DNA from: Nitrospirota bacterium
GTDB lineage: Bacteria > Nitrospirota > Nitrospiria > 2-01-FULL-66-17
DNA: 54,541 nt
NCBI GenBank assembly: GCA_040757335.1
Contig: JBFLXB010000024.1
Span: 1 to 54,541, forward strand
Direction: 5' to 3'
A program made the translations under genes and the position numbers. Below, piece after piece: positions 9,901 through 17,635 of the stretch (the stretch's first letter is position 1; each line of letters opens with the position of its first letter). A model generated the notes under the pieces. It was not told the origin of the DNA. It saw nothing but the letters and a program-made list of their open reading frames with translations, and searched no databases.

Positions 9901-12900
9901 CGGCGCTCTCGTGCAGAACGGCTCGGCGCAGTTCCCCGCATATCCGATCGACCAGTTCCAGAGCGACCTGAAGTTCAGCCTGCTCGGTGCGGCGATTGAC
10001 GCGACGGGTGCGGTGGTGGGATGTGGCTCGTTGGTCGACCTGGATCCCCAGACCTCAGGCAGCGCCGCCGTGTCGATCGACGCCGCCGTCGCTCCCGGTC
10101 TCATCCCCTTCACCGCCTCGGAGCCGGCGATCTTCGAAGGGCTCACGATGTTACGGAGAGGCCTGGTGTGGAACCTCTTCAATTTTGGTGGTCAAGGGGG
10201 CCCGGCCACGTCGGGTACGCTGGCCGTGTGTCCGTTGCAGGACGGCGAGCGATTCGAGCTTTCGTTCCGGGCGCTCGAAACGGCGACGTCGTCGTCGCGC
10301 GGCATCAGCCTGACCTCGTCAGTCCTGCCGGAAGCACTGGACGTCACCCTGCCCGCGCTCTCGATCGATACGCTCGGGCGCAGCACGGACGGTCGCACCA
10401 TTAACTGGCAAATCTCCGGTGCGGACGCCGGCCAGCTCGACGTGGCGTACACGGAGCTGAACTGGGCCGGCACGGCCGCAGAGTACCGCTGGGGCCTGGT
10501 CGCTCCCCAGACCGCAACCGAGGTCTTGCTCCCGTCGCTGCCCGCGGACCTGGCCGACCGAGTGCCGCCAGCGACCGGCACCGGACTGTTTTTGTATCTG
10601 GGTGGATTCGATACGATCACCGGGTTTGACGATCTCGTGAGCCAGGTCTCGGCCGACCGCGGTGACTTCGACGCGACCTTCCTGCGAGCCGCCCAGGAGA
10701 TCAATGTCGAACGCTCAAGCCGCTTGCTCGCCGTGACGGTCGAGGGGACGGGTTCGGGCCGGGTGGTCTCCGAGCCTGCGGCAATCGACTGCGGAACGGT
10801 CTGCACCGCCAACCTCCCAGGGGACACGCTGATCACCCTGACCGCCACCCCCGACCCCGGTTCCAGCTTTATCACCTGGGAAGGCAACGTGGGCTGTGGC
10901 AGCCAGAACCCCTGCACCTTCCGCCTGCTGGATGACGTGACGAGCGTCACCGCAACATTCGAGACGATCCCCAATCGGATCCCAGTCGCCGATGCCGGAC
11001 CTGATCAGGTCGTGGAAGCCACGTCGCCCGCAGGCGCCTCGGTCACGCTGGACGGCTCGGGGTCCACCGATCCAGACGGTGATCCGCTGACGTATACCTG
11101 GAGGGATGCCGCAGGCGGTACCATCGAGACCGGGGTCTCTCCCACGCTCATCCTGCCGCTCGGCAGCCATACCATCACGCTGACCGTCACCGATCCCACA
11201 GGCGCGACCGGCAATGACGAGGTCATCATCACCGTCCAAGACACCACGCCGCCGGACACGATCATCGACAGCGGCCCAGCGGATACCCTGCTTATCACTG
11301 CCACGTTCACCTTCCACTCCACTGAAACCGGAAGCACGTTCGTGTGCGAACTGGACGACGGCCTCCTTGTCGCCTGCGCCAGCCCGGTGACGTACACCGA
11401 TTTGGCCGAAGGCCCGCATACCTTCATGGTCCGGGCGACCGACCCCTCGGAAAATCCGGACCCCACACCGGCCACGCACAACTGGACGGTGATTCCGTCC
11501 ACGATCTTTGTCGACGGAACCACCGGGATCGACAGCTCCACCTGCGGCACGCAAGCCGAGCCCTGCAGGACCGTGACCCAAGGTCTCGTCCGCGCCGTCG
11601 CGGGGCAGACCGTTTCCGTGGCGGCTGGATCTTACAGTTTCGGCAATATCGGAGAAGAGCCCCTTCCACTTGCCGTGAAATCTGGGGTGGCCCTCGTTGG
11701 GGCCGGCGCCGACTCAACCTTCCTGGATTTCAACAGTACGCAGGGCAACAACCCCGATATCGGAATCACGATGGCGGATCAGGCCACACTCTCTGGCTTT
11801 ACCTTTCGTGTAAATGATTACTTCGATTACCTCATCGACCTCGTAAATGTGAGCATCTTCGGCACCACAACGATTCGGGACAACCTTTTTGTGGACCTCA
11901 ACTGTGCCCGTTGCCTGACCGTCGCGATACGCGTCCGCGGGGGGGGAGAGGTCCCGCCGTCTCCCGTGATTAGCGGCAATATTTTCGGCCGTGTTGACGA
12001 GTTTGGCAATTCCGAGGGTTTTCTCACCGCCCTGCTCGTCGAAGTCTTCGCTAATCCACGAGTGGTGGCCAATACCTTCATAGGAAACGACACGGGGATC
12101 CGTACCGACCTTGGCGCGATGCCGATCATTGAAGGCAACACGCTCATCGGAAACTATGTCGGGATCTCTCTCGACAAAGAACCCAATCTTGTGGGAGGCG
12201 GCGTCGGCGCAAGCAACGGTGGTAATACTCTTGGCTGCAACCGGGACGCCGACATGGTCAACAATACGCCCAATGCCATCTCGGCTCGGAATAACGCCTG
12301 GGATCATGTCCCACCAACCACCGGGAGTGTCTTGGGAAACGGGGTCGACATCGCCAATACCTCGCAAGGAAGCGTCGATGCCACCGGGGCCACCCAACAG
12401 ACCACGTGTTTTAATCTCGTCGTGGTCACGGCAGGAAGCGGCAGCGGGTCCGTCGGCGTAGAACCCGGAGGGATCGGCTCTGGCTCAAACGGCTCCACGT
12501 TCTTCATCGCCGGGACCGCCGTTACGTTGACGGCCTTCCCCAACACCGGGTCGGTGTTCGCCGGGTTCAGCGGAGGGTGCGCCAGTACCGCCACGACCTG
12601 CACCTTCACGATTACGCAAGACACGGTGGTCACCGCCACCTTCAACAATTCCACGCCGACGATTACGAGCGTGAACCCGACCCCGGTGACGTTCGGAGTC
12701 ACGCCCAGCGGTGCGGTAACGATCGATGGGGCGAACTTCGTCGTGGGGGCGACGATCACTGTGGGTGGCCTTTCTGGGCCAACTGTGGCGGGCAGCACCG
12801 CGAGCGCCTCGACGCCGTTTGTGTTCGTCGACAGCACGCGATTAAGGTTTTATTGGCCCAACACCTCCTTAACCCCGGGTAGTTATGGAGTGCGGGTCAC

Positions 12901-14827
12901 CAACCCGACTGCCGCAGGGGGCCTGTCGACTACGTTGGCGAACGGCTTTACCGTCAACGCGGCCCAGCCGACGATTGCGAGCGTGTCGCCCTCCTCGGTA
13001 ACGTTCGGCGTCGATCCGAGCCGGTCGGTGACGATCCTGGGCTCCAACTTCGTCCTGGGGGCGACGATCACCGTGGGGACTCTCACCGGCGCGACCGTCT
13101 CGGGGACAACCGCAACAGCGGGGACACCATACGTGTACGTGAGCGATAATCAAGTCCAGTTTTACTGGCACAACACCACGCTCGCCCCGGGGGTGTACGA
13201 CGTGGTGGTGACCAACCCCGTTGCCTCTGGAGGGTTGGCGGCGACTCTGACGAACGGCTTTACGGTTATTCAGAGCTTTACCCTCACATTGACCAAGACA
13301 GGGCCTGGGACGGGGACGGTGTCGAGCAGCCCGCAGGGGGTCAACTGTGGGACAGCCTGCACCAGCCAGTCCTTTACCTTTAGCGGCGGCACCGTGGTCA
13401 ACCTCTCCGCCAGCCCGTTAGCCGGGTCGAATCTCATGGGGTGGAGCGGCGCCTGTCTCGGAACAGGAATCTGCTCCGTAACCATGGACGCGAACAGGTC
13501 GGTGGCGGCACACTTCAACCTGCAGGCGGTCCAGATCAGCACCGGCCAAGCTCATTCCTGCGCGCTTATATCAAATGGAACGATTAAGTGCTGGGGGAGC
13601 AACTCCAGTGGCCAAGTTGGAGGCCCATCCCTTTCCACCGTGACCGGAATCACTACCGCCACGTCTGTTGAGGCTGGAGCGAGTCACACTTGCGCCCTTC
13701 TGGCGAACCGCACCGTCCAATGTTGGGGATCAAATAGTAGCGGGCAACTGGGCGACGGGACCACCGGCGGCTCTACTACCACTCCGGTGACGGTCAGCGG
13801 CATTTCAAATGCCGTAGCGATTTCCTCCGGCGGAAGTCACACCTGCGCGGTGCTATCGACGGGGGCGGTGCAATGCTGGGGCTTGGGAACCAGCGGTCAA
13901 CTCGGCAACAATGCGTTCAATAATTCCGCGACCTCTGTCACGGTGTCCGGAATCACGACTGCCGTGGCCGTGTCGGCCGGAGGGGCGCACAGTTGTGCCG
14001 TTTTATCGACTGGGGCGGTGCAATGCTGGGGGAGCAACGGCTCCGGTCAATTGGGGAGTCCAACCGCCAGCAGCGGGGCATCCCCAGTACCGCTTACGGT
14101 CAGCGGCATCTCAACTGCAGTCGCGGTCTCAGCCGATAACGCCCACACCTGCGCAACCCTATCGAGTGGCGCAGTCCAATGCTGGGGATCGAACAGTAGC
14201 GGCCAGTTGGGCAACGGGACCACCGGCGGTTCCTCTACTTCGCCAGTGACGGTCAGTGGTATCTCAACTGCAGTGGCGGTCTCAGCCGGTAACGCCCACA
14301 CCTGCGCATCCCTGTCGAGTGGGGCTGTATCATGCTGGGGGGACAACGATTCGGGGAAATTGGGTAACGGAGACGAAACGTTGACAGACCGCGCAAGTCC
14401 CGTTGGGGTTTCGGGCATTTTCACCGCCACTGCCGTGGCCGCTGGCGGAAGCCACAGCTGCGCCGTGAGGTCTGACGGGAGAGTTCAGTGCTGGGGCTCG
14501 GGAGGCTTCGGTCAGCTCGGCAACCAACTTGCCGGTGGCTTCTTCTTCACATCGCCCGTGGGAGTCATCAGTCTATTCGGCTTTACTCTCACCGTTGACC
14601 GGTCGGCGTCTGGGGTAACCATCACGTCGTTCCCCTTCGGGATCGGCTGCTCTGACGTGTTTGGTGGCCCGACAACCGTGACGTGCGCGGCCTCGTTCCT
14701 GAGTGGGACCAGGGTGACGCTCTATGCAAGACAGACCGCAAATCCAGCAGACAACGTGGCTTTCCGGCAATTAACCGTTGGCGGGGATACAACAGTCACC
14801 GTCACGCGGTCTGATCTTCCGTTCTAA
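6908..14827 (+). CDS. giant secreted multidomain protein with N-terminal dockerin-like module
   Basis: A 2639-residue exported protein. Residues 1-33 are a signal peptide. Residues 34-118 look like a dockerin: two calcium-loop/helix repeats, GDISPAGAPDGVITMPDALR and a second GDVAP with PDGRIGIGDAVVLARAGVG. About 120-415 are kelch-type repeats (RAGHTATLLPNGQVLITGG). They are followed by a Big_5/SbsA Ig-like domain (415-522), a cadherin-like/putative Ig domain (523-617), Big_2 (618-702), PKD (703-790) and HYR (791-870). A carboxypeptidase-regulatory-like stretch and unassigned region lie at about 873-1270, then a bacterial repeat domain (about 1272-1352), a second PKD (1358-1446) and an Ig-like domain (1448-1530). 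The remainder is a DUF1565 beta-helix (1532-1835), two IPT/TIG domains (about 1916-2123) and seven RCC1-type repeats (about 2207-2555). A good AAAGGTG site precedes ATG 6908. A surface or matrix adhesin held by neighbouring cohesins is inferred. No catalytic domain is recognised. Confidence 0.8.
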   Translation: MKPVTRIVNLSGSSLVAFALGALIGLPNQALGAVPGDISPAGAPDGVITMPDALRALRMVVGLETPTPEERVTGDVAPLLVNGGQVALDANGQVLSTPDGRIGIGDAVVLARAGVGLIRLPEISPLAAARAGHTATLLPNGQVLITGGDGGAGPLPTVECFDSATRAFSPTSGGLTTARTQHTATLLPDQNTLLVAGRDSAGPTPSLDQIRLCGAPTSLSATLIAREEHAAVLLADGTLLITGGHNADGAILATAERYNPRTRTFTPLEPMTSARAGHSATLLSDGMVLIVGGVTSDTSGNSVVVASAERFDPTTGVFTPLSTPLPTPRAGHTATLLPDGRVLILGGADATPTVLASADIFDPSSGSFSASPFVLREARADHSATFLPDGRLLVVGGRNAAGPLVSTELIGPQADATAPTVLAVIPPDGATGVAPDSMVAVHFSEPLRTTSVSNATVGLVPEASPTSRVDGTVTPAESGLLAFFTPSAPLEPGTTYTLTLGPGISDTAGKPLATTTQSFTTNHPPVLAPIGNRVVNEGQVLQVTLSATDVDGDELTVSAVDLPQGATFDPAIRTFSWTPGFSVSSPTANNFFDVLFTVSDGQVGGTDSETVRITVNDVTTLTGITVTPANPTINVGGSQQFTATGSFNDGSTQALTNVLWSSDSAAATITNDGLATGRVAGSALITATSGSVSGSTTLTVANRSPLANAGPDQTAEATSPTGATVTLDGSGSTDPDGDSLSYSWAEAGDVVATGSTPTVPFSLGSHTITLTVADPTGATGTDTVVITVRDTTPPVLANVPTNQTATATSPSGALVEYPSPTASDAVSGTLPVSCDPPSGTTFPLGATTVTCTATDGAGNVGRASFTVTVVTPTTLAVTVLGGGPTGHDPLPGVRVLRHDPATGALLGDLLTNASGVADFGDIGATRATISIVTTRAQSTPPSHDIFTYVDVPAGALVADANVNNGLDRPVLANVDATLLNLPQGSVFANLFAGGFTSSGALVQNGSAQFPAYPIDQFQSDLKFSLLGAAIDATGAVVGCGSLVDLDPQTSGSAAVSIDAAVAPGLIPFTASEPAIFEGLTMLRRGLVWNLFNFGGQGGPATSGTLAVCPLQDGERFELSFRALETATSSSRGISLTSSVLPEALDVTLPALSIDTLGRSTDGRTINWQISGADAGQLDVAYTELNWAGTAAEYRWGLVAPQTATEVLLPSLPADLADRVPPATGTGLFLYLGGFDTITGFDDLVSQVSADRGDFDATFLRAAQEINVERSSRLLAVTVEGTGSGRVVSEPAAIDCGTVCTANLPGDTLITLTATPDPGSSFITWEGNVGCGSQNPCTFRLLDDVTSVTATFETIPNRIPVADAGPDQVVEATSPAGASVTLDGSGSTDPDGDPLTYTWRDAAGGTIETGVSPTLILPLGSHTITLTVTDPTGATGNDEVIITVQDTTPPDTIIDSGPADTLLITATFTFHSTETGSTFVCELDDGLLVACASPVTYTDLAEGPHTFMVRATDPSENPDPTPATHNWTVIPSTIFVDGTTGIDSSTCGTQAEPCRTVTQGLVRAVAGQTVSVAAGSYSFGNIGEEPLPLAVKSGVALVGAGADSTFLDFNSTQGNNPDIGITMADQATLSGFTFRVNDYFDYLIDLVNVSIFGTTTIRDNLFVDLNCARCLTVAIRVRGGGEVPPSPVISGNIFGRVDEFGNSEGFLTALLVEVFANPRVVANTFIGNDTGIRTDLGAMPIIEGNTLIGNYVGISLDKEPNLVGGGVGASNGGNTLGCNRDADMVNNTPNAISARNNAWDHVPPTTGSVLGNGVDIANTSQGSVDATGATQQTTCFNLVVVTAGSGSGSVGVEPGGIGSGSNGSTFFIAGTAVTLTAFPNTGSVFAGFSGGCASTATTCTFTITQDTVVTATFNNSTPTITSVNPTPVTFGVTPSGAVTIDGANFVVGATITVGGLSGPTVAGSTASASTPFVFVDSTRLRFYWPNTSLTPGSYGVRVTNPTAAGGLSTTLANGFTVNAAQPTIASVSPSSVTFGVDPSRSVTILGSNFVLGATITVGTLTGATVSGTTATAGTPYVYVSDNQVQFYWHNTTLAPGVYDVVVTNPVASGGLAATLTNGFTVIQSFTLTLTKTGPGTGTVSSSPQGVNCGTACTSQSFTFSGGTVVNLSASPLAGSNLMGWSGACLGTGICSVTMDANRSVAAHFNLQAVQISTGQAHSCALISNGTIKCWGSNSSGQVGGPSLSTVTGITTATSVEAGASHTCALLANRTVQCWGSNSSGQLGDGTTGGSTTTPVTVSGISNAVAISSGGSHTCAVLSTGAVQCWGLGTSGQLGNNAFNNSATSVTVSGITTAVAVSAGGAHSCAVLSTGAVQCWGSNGSGQLGSPTASSGASPVPLTVSGISTAVAVSADNAHTCATLSSGAVQCWGSNSSGQLGNGTTGGSSTSPVTVSGISTAVAVSAGNAHTCASLSSGAVSCWGDNDSGKLGNGDETLTDRASPVGVSGIFTATAVAAGGSHSCAVRSDGRVQCWGSGGFGQLGNQLAGGFFFTSPVGVISLFGFTLTVDRSASGVTITSFPFGIGCSDVFGGPTTVTCAASFLSGTRVTLYARQTANPADNVAFRQLTVGGDTTVTVTRSDLPF
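13526..14570 (+). repeat. RCC1-type tandem repeats inside the giant protein gene
   Basis: About seven units of roughly 150 bases, each encoding a version of AVSAGGAHSCAVLSTGAVQC followed by WGSNxSGQLG. Units starting at 14097 and 14250 are almost identical at the DNA level and exactly 153 bases apart, which points to recent in-frame duplication. Confidence 0.85.
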
Positions 14828-15023
14828 CGGAAGCGCGAAAGAATACCGGCTGCCTCCTCTAGTAGAGTGGGCGCTCACGATTTATCACGCCGCAGTGTTG
14901 GGCATTTGTCATAGTTCGGTCATCGAATCTTCACATGAGCTTGAGGAAGAATCCTTGGGAGGTTGGTCCCGACTATGGGAGGCAAGCGGCCTCGATCATC
15001 ACTCGTTCACCGAAAGGAAACCT

Positions 15024-15563
15024 ATGCGTACGATGAGGAGAATTGTCTGGCTACTCGTATTGGGGTTGATCATGAGCGCGTCCCCGGCAGCGGCGGGCGA
15101 CAAGGAGAAGACCGCGCTGAAGTTTACGGCCGGCGTATTGAGCGGCGACGCGCAGGGGCATGGCCGGGTGGAATTTGAGAACGGGGCTGTGAGTGGCAAG
15201 ATCTCGGCCAAGGATCTCCCTGCCCTCCCGACAGGGCAGTTCTACGTGGCCTGGTACACCAATATCGAAAACGGCAACGCCGCGTTCCTCGGCGCATTGG
15301 TGAGCCATGACTCGATTCTGTTTACTGAGGACGAATCCGAAGGCGCGCTGCGGTTCTCGGCCGACGCCTACACTGTGCACCTGCCGTTCCCAGGGACGGG
15401 CGACTTGGTCGGCCAGCCCATTTATCCCGCGTCACCGGGGGGGAATCAGATCGTCGTGTTGGTGGAGCGAGCCATCAACGGGAGGACGCCCGCGCCCATC
15501 AACCCGCCGGCGAGTTTTCCGCCCGGGCCGGTGGAATCCGCCGTGTTGGTCGTGAACTTCTAG
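15024..15563 (+). CDS. small exported protein of unknown function
   Basis: A 179-residue protein with a clear signal peptide (MRTMRRIVWLLVLGLIMSAS, cleavage near AAAG). The mature part is beta-rich, with GHGRVEFENGAVSGKISAKD, then FYVAWYTNIENGNAAFLGAL and NQIVVLVERAINGRTP. I do not recognise the family. ATG 15024 is chosen because GAAAGGAAA (15012-15019) precedes it and the signal peptide starts there, although the frame stays open for 246 more bases upstream. It has its own strong terminator. A decayed copy of its 3' half lies at 16492-16735, so the gene was once duplicated around the cNMP gene. The 196 bases separating it from the giant gene show no other feature. Confidence 0.75.
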   Translation: MRTMRRIVWLLVLGLIMSASPAAAGDKEKTALKFTAGVLSGDAQGHGRVEFENGAVSGKISAKDLPALPTGQFYVAWYTNIENGNAAFLGALVSHDSILFTEDESEGALRFSADAYTVHLPFPGTGDLVGQPIYPASPGGNQIVVLVERAINGRTPAPINPPASFPPGPVESAVLVVNF

Positions 15564-15576
15564 AGTTTGACCCATA

Positions 15577-15607
15577 GCGAGGAGGGCACGGAGCGTGCCC
15601 TCCTCGC
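15577..15607 (+). terminator. strong hairpin terminator
   Basis: A perfect 14-bp stem (GCGAGGAGGGCACG at 15577-15590 with CGTGCCCTCCTCGC at 15594-15607) and a GAG loop, 14 bases after the stop codon of the 15024 gene. No T-run follows, but the stem is very stable and separates the secreted-protein locus from the next transcript. Confidence 0.7.
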
Positions 15608-15654
15608 GGTAACCGAAGGCAACACCGCAACGACGCTACAAGCTCAAACCCGGG

Positions 15655-15773
15655 CTTGACAAAGCCCATTCGGTCGTAGTAAGAAGCAGTTCCATTTGTG
15701 TCACCTCATCCGGGGCACACGTGTTCCTACAATCTTCGACATTCACGATCGACCATCGCAAATCGATGGCCCC
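15655..15773 (+). promoter_or_regulatory. conserved ~120-nt intergenic element, copy 1
   Basis: This non-coding stretch shares five ordered blocks with 50289-50410 on the other strand: CTTGACAAAG, CGGTCGTAGTAAG, TTTGTGTCACCT, AATCTTCGAC with TTCACGATCG one base later, and CAAATCGATGG. It starts with a -35-like TTGACA and ends 131 bases before the cNMP gene at 15904. As RNA it could form GGGCUU-GACA-AAGCCC at the 5' end and CCAUCG-CAAAU-CGAUGG near the 3' end. It may be a duplicated promoter-leader, a structured leader RNA or small RNA, or a small repeat. The nature is open; the conservation is plain. Confidence 0.75.
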
Positions 15774-15903
15774 TCCCCTGCCGCTCATAAGCGGACTCAA
15801 AAATGAGTCTGACGGAACTTCCATGAAACGGTCGCTAAACCGCGTATCTGGTTGCAGAATGCTGCGTTAGTCGTATTCACCCAAACCGGACGGAGGTGCT
15901 GCC

Positions 15904-16497
15904 GTGGATCAGACAATCGTGAGAAGCGAGAAGTACGAAAACGGGAAGACGATTATCGAGGAAGGAACCTGGGCCTTTTCCGCGTACATTATCAAGTCCG
16001 GTAAGGTCAAACTCTGGAAAGTAGTCAATGGAAAGCAAGTCCAATTCGGCACCTTGAACGAAGGCGAGATCTTCGGAGACATGGCCTTCTTGGGCGGCTC
16101 AAAGCGCACCGCTTCGGCAACCGCTGAAGGTCCGGTGGAAGTCGGGGTGATTTATCAAGACATGTTTATGGACGCGTTGCATAATCTCCCAGAAGATCTG
16201 CGCCACAAGGCCCAGCTTCTCGTCAGCGATTTGAGTGGGCTTACCGATATCTACGCCCGGTTGACCAGCGCGCTCCAGGACGCAAAAGAGATCAAGGCGA
16301 GGATGGAAGACTTCAAATCGCTTGAAAAACAGTTCGAGAAGGCGCCCGAATATCTGCGTGCGGTGCTAGTCGCCTTGATACGGCGTCTTCATGGGGCCAT
16401 CGAAGGCTGTGCAAAGCTGGCAGCCGAGATCGACTCCGGGAACAAATCGGTCGACTCACTCGCAGCCCCGCCTCGGCTGGCGGCCGTGGGGCACTGA
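15904..16497 (+). CDS. cyclic-nucleotide-binding domain protein
   Basis: A 197-residue cytoplasmic protein with one cNMP-binding domain at about residues 8-115 (GTWAFSAYIIKSGKVKLWKV, then GEIFGDMAFLGGSKRTASAT). In the phosphate-binding cassette the arginine is kept but the usual glutamate is aspartate (FGDMA), so ligand binding may be altered. Residues 120-185 are helical with coiled-coil character. There is no DNA-binding domain. Start is GTG 15904, 6 bases after GGAGGT (15892-15897). The last residues (about PPRLAAVGH) are encoded where a decayed gene copy begins, so the original C-terminus may have been replaced. A conserved 120-nt element lies upstream. It may act as a cyclic-nucleotide sink or as a regulatory subunit for an unknown partner. 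Confidence 0.8.
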   Translation: MDQTIVRSEKYENGKTIIEEGTWAFSAYIIKSGKVKLWKVVNGKQVQFGTLNEGEIFGDMAFLGGSKRTASATAEGPVEVGVIYQDMFMDALHNLPEDLRHKAQLLVSDLSGLTDIYARLTSALQDAKEIKARMEDFKSLEKQFEKAPEYLRAVLVALIRRLHGAIEGCAKLAAEIDSGNKSVDSLAAPPRLAAVGH

Positions 16498-16735
16498 TCA
16501 ACCAGGTCTCGATTCTCTTTTCCGAAGACGAAACCGCGGCACGTTGCAGTTCTCGGCAAACGCCTATGGTGTGACCTGCCATTCGCGGGACGGGCGACAA
16601 GTCCAGCCCGTTTACCGCGTCACGGGGGCGGAACCAGATCGTCGTGTTGGTGGAGCGAGCCATCAGCGGGAGGACCTCTGTGTCCATCAATCCGCCAGCG
16701 AGCTTCCACCCGGCCAGGCGGAATTTTGCTTGATC
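16492..16735 (+). pseudogene. decayed copy of the 3' half of the 15024 gene
   Basis: The DNA closely follows bases 15296-15545 of the exported-protein gene. Shared runs include CTCGATTCT, then a long run ending in TCGTCGTGTTGGTGGAGCGA, then CCATCAACGGGAGG / CCATCAGCGGGAGG, then AATCCGCCAGCGAG. Frameshifting losses (for example around 16535 and 16575) remove the reading frame. It has no start codon or signal region. It adjoins, and slightly overlaps, the end of the cNMP gene. Confidence 0.85.
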
Positions 16736-16781
16736 GGGATCGTGTACCGTGCTATGGTGTTCGCTCTCGGCGAGGACAACT

Positions 16782-17474
16782 ATGTCCCGAGCCCTCCAGA
16801 AAGTCGCCTTTCTTCGCCAAACGACGTTGTTCTCCGAGCTTCCCTCGAACGACCTGGAGGCGCTCTCGCTTCGTGTCCGGGAGCGCACCTACCGAAGGCA
16901 CGAAACGGTATTCCACCTCGACGATCCGGGTACCGCCCTTCTGTTGATCCGGACCGGCCGGGTCAAGGTCACGCTGACCAGTAAGGAAGGAAAAGAGATC
17001 ATCCTCCGCATCGCGGGGCCGGGCGAGATCGTCGGGGAAGTGGCCCTGTTGGACGGCCAGCCCCGCTCCGCGACGGTCGTGGCGCTGGAGAAGATCGAGG
17101 TCTTTCTCCTTGACCGGGACGCCTTGATCGAATTCATCAGCCAACACCCCAATGCCGCACTCAGGCTGCTGGCGGTGTTGAGTTGGACCATTCGCCGAGC
17201 CAACGACCGGATCGGCACGCTCGCGTTCGCCGACGCATATGGAAAGGTGGCTCAGGTCCTGCTCGATCTCGTCAAAAAACACGGGCAGGCGAACGGGACC
17301 GGTATCGAGGTCGCCGTCGATCTCACCAGGCAGGAGATGGCGTCGCTGGCCGGCGTCTCGAGGGAAACCTTTACGCGCATCCTGAAACTCTACGAACAGG
17401 CCGGATTACTCAAGGTCGACCGGCGTTGTCTCCACATCCTTTCCAAGGACCGCTTGAGCCTCGAGGTGCTCTGA
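16782..17474 (+). CDS. Crp/Fnr-family transcriptional regulator
   Basis: A 230-residue regulator with the full CRP layout: cNMP-binding beta-roll (about residues 15-125), a long dimerisation helix, and a C-terminal winged helix (about 150-225) with recognition segment DLTRQEMASLAGVSRETFTR. The phosphate-binding cassette VGEVALLDGQPRSATV keeps both the glutamate and the arginine needed for cyclic nucleotide, and there is no FNR-type N-terminal cysteine cluster. It is therefore more likely a cyclic-nucleotide sensor than an oxygen sensor. ATG 16782 is preferred to the upstream in-frame ATG 16749, as MSRALQKVAFLRQTTLFSEL matches the usual N-terminus. A CRP-type palindrome at 17511 lies between it and the next gene. 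Two cyclases and a phosphodiesterase follow downstream. Confidence 0.88.
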   Translation: MSRALQKVAFLRQTTLFSELPSNDLEALSLRVRERTYRRHETVFHLDDPGTALLLIRTGRVKVTLTSKEGKEIILRIAGPGEIVGEVALLDGQPRSATVVALEKIEVFLLDRDALIEFISQHPNAALRLLAVLSWTIRRANDRIGTLAFADAYGKVAQVLLDLVKKHGQANGTGIEVAVDLTRQEMASLAGVSRETFTRILKLYEQAGLLKVDRRCLHILSKDRLSLEVL

Positions 17475-17510
17475 CCGAGCGCGTCGCGATTGCCCCTTCG
17501 AGGGACGGGC

Positions 17511-17526
17511 CGTGATTCGGGTCACA
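17511..17526. promoter_or_regulatory. candidate CRP-type operator
   Basis: CGTGA-TTCGGG-TCACA fits TGTGA-N6-TCACA at 9 of 10 positions. It lies 37 bases after the stop of the Crp-family gene and 110 bases before the nucleotidyltransferase start, a sensible place for regulation of the latter. Confidence 0.5.
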
Positions 17527-17635
17527 GCCCTGCTGTGAGCGGCGATGCCGTTTTCCCCCTCGCGTCGCGATACAAGGGAGGAGGGCAACCGTGCTACTCG
17601 GAAAGCGCATCGTTTCTGGCCTTAAGGAGGAGAAC

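Noticed and set aside
13526-14570. Repeats considered as a CRISPR or other DNA-level array
   Set aside because: They are in frame, encode RCC1-type protein repeats and have no spacer structure.
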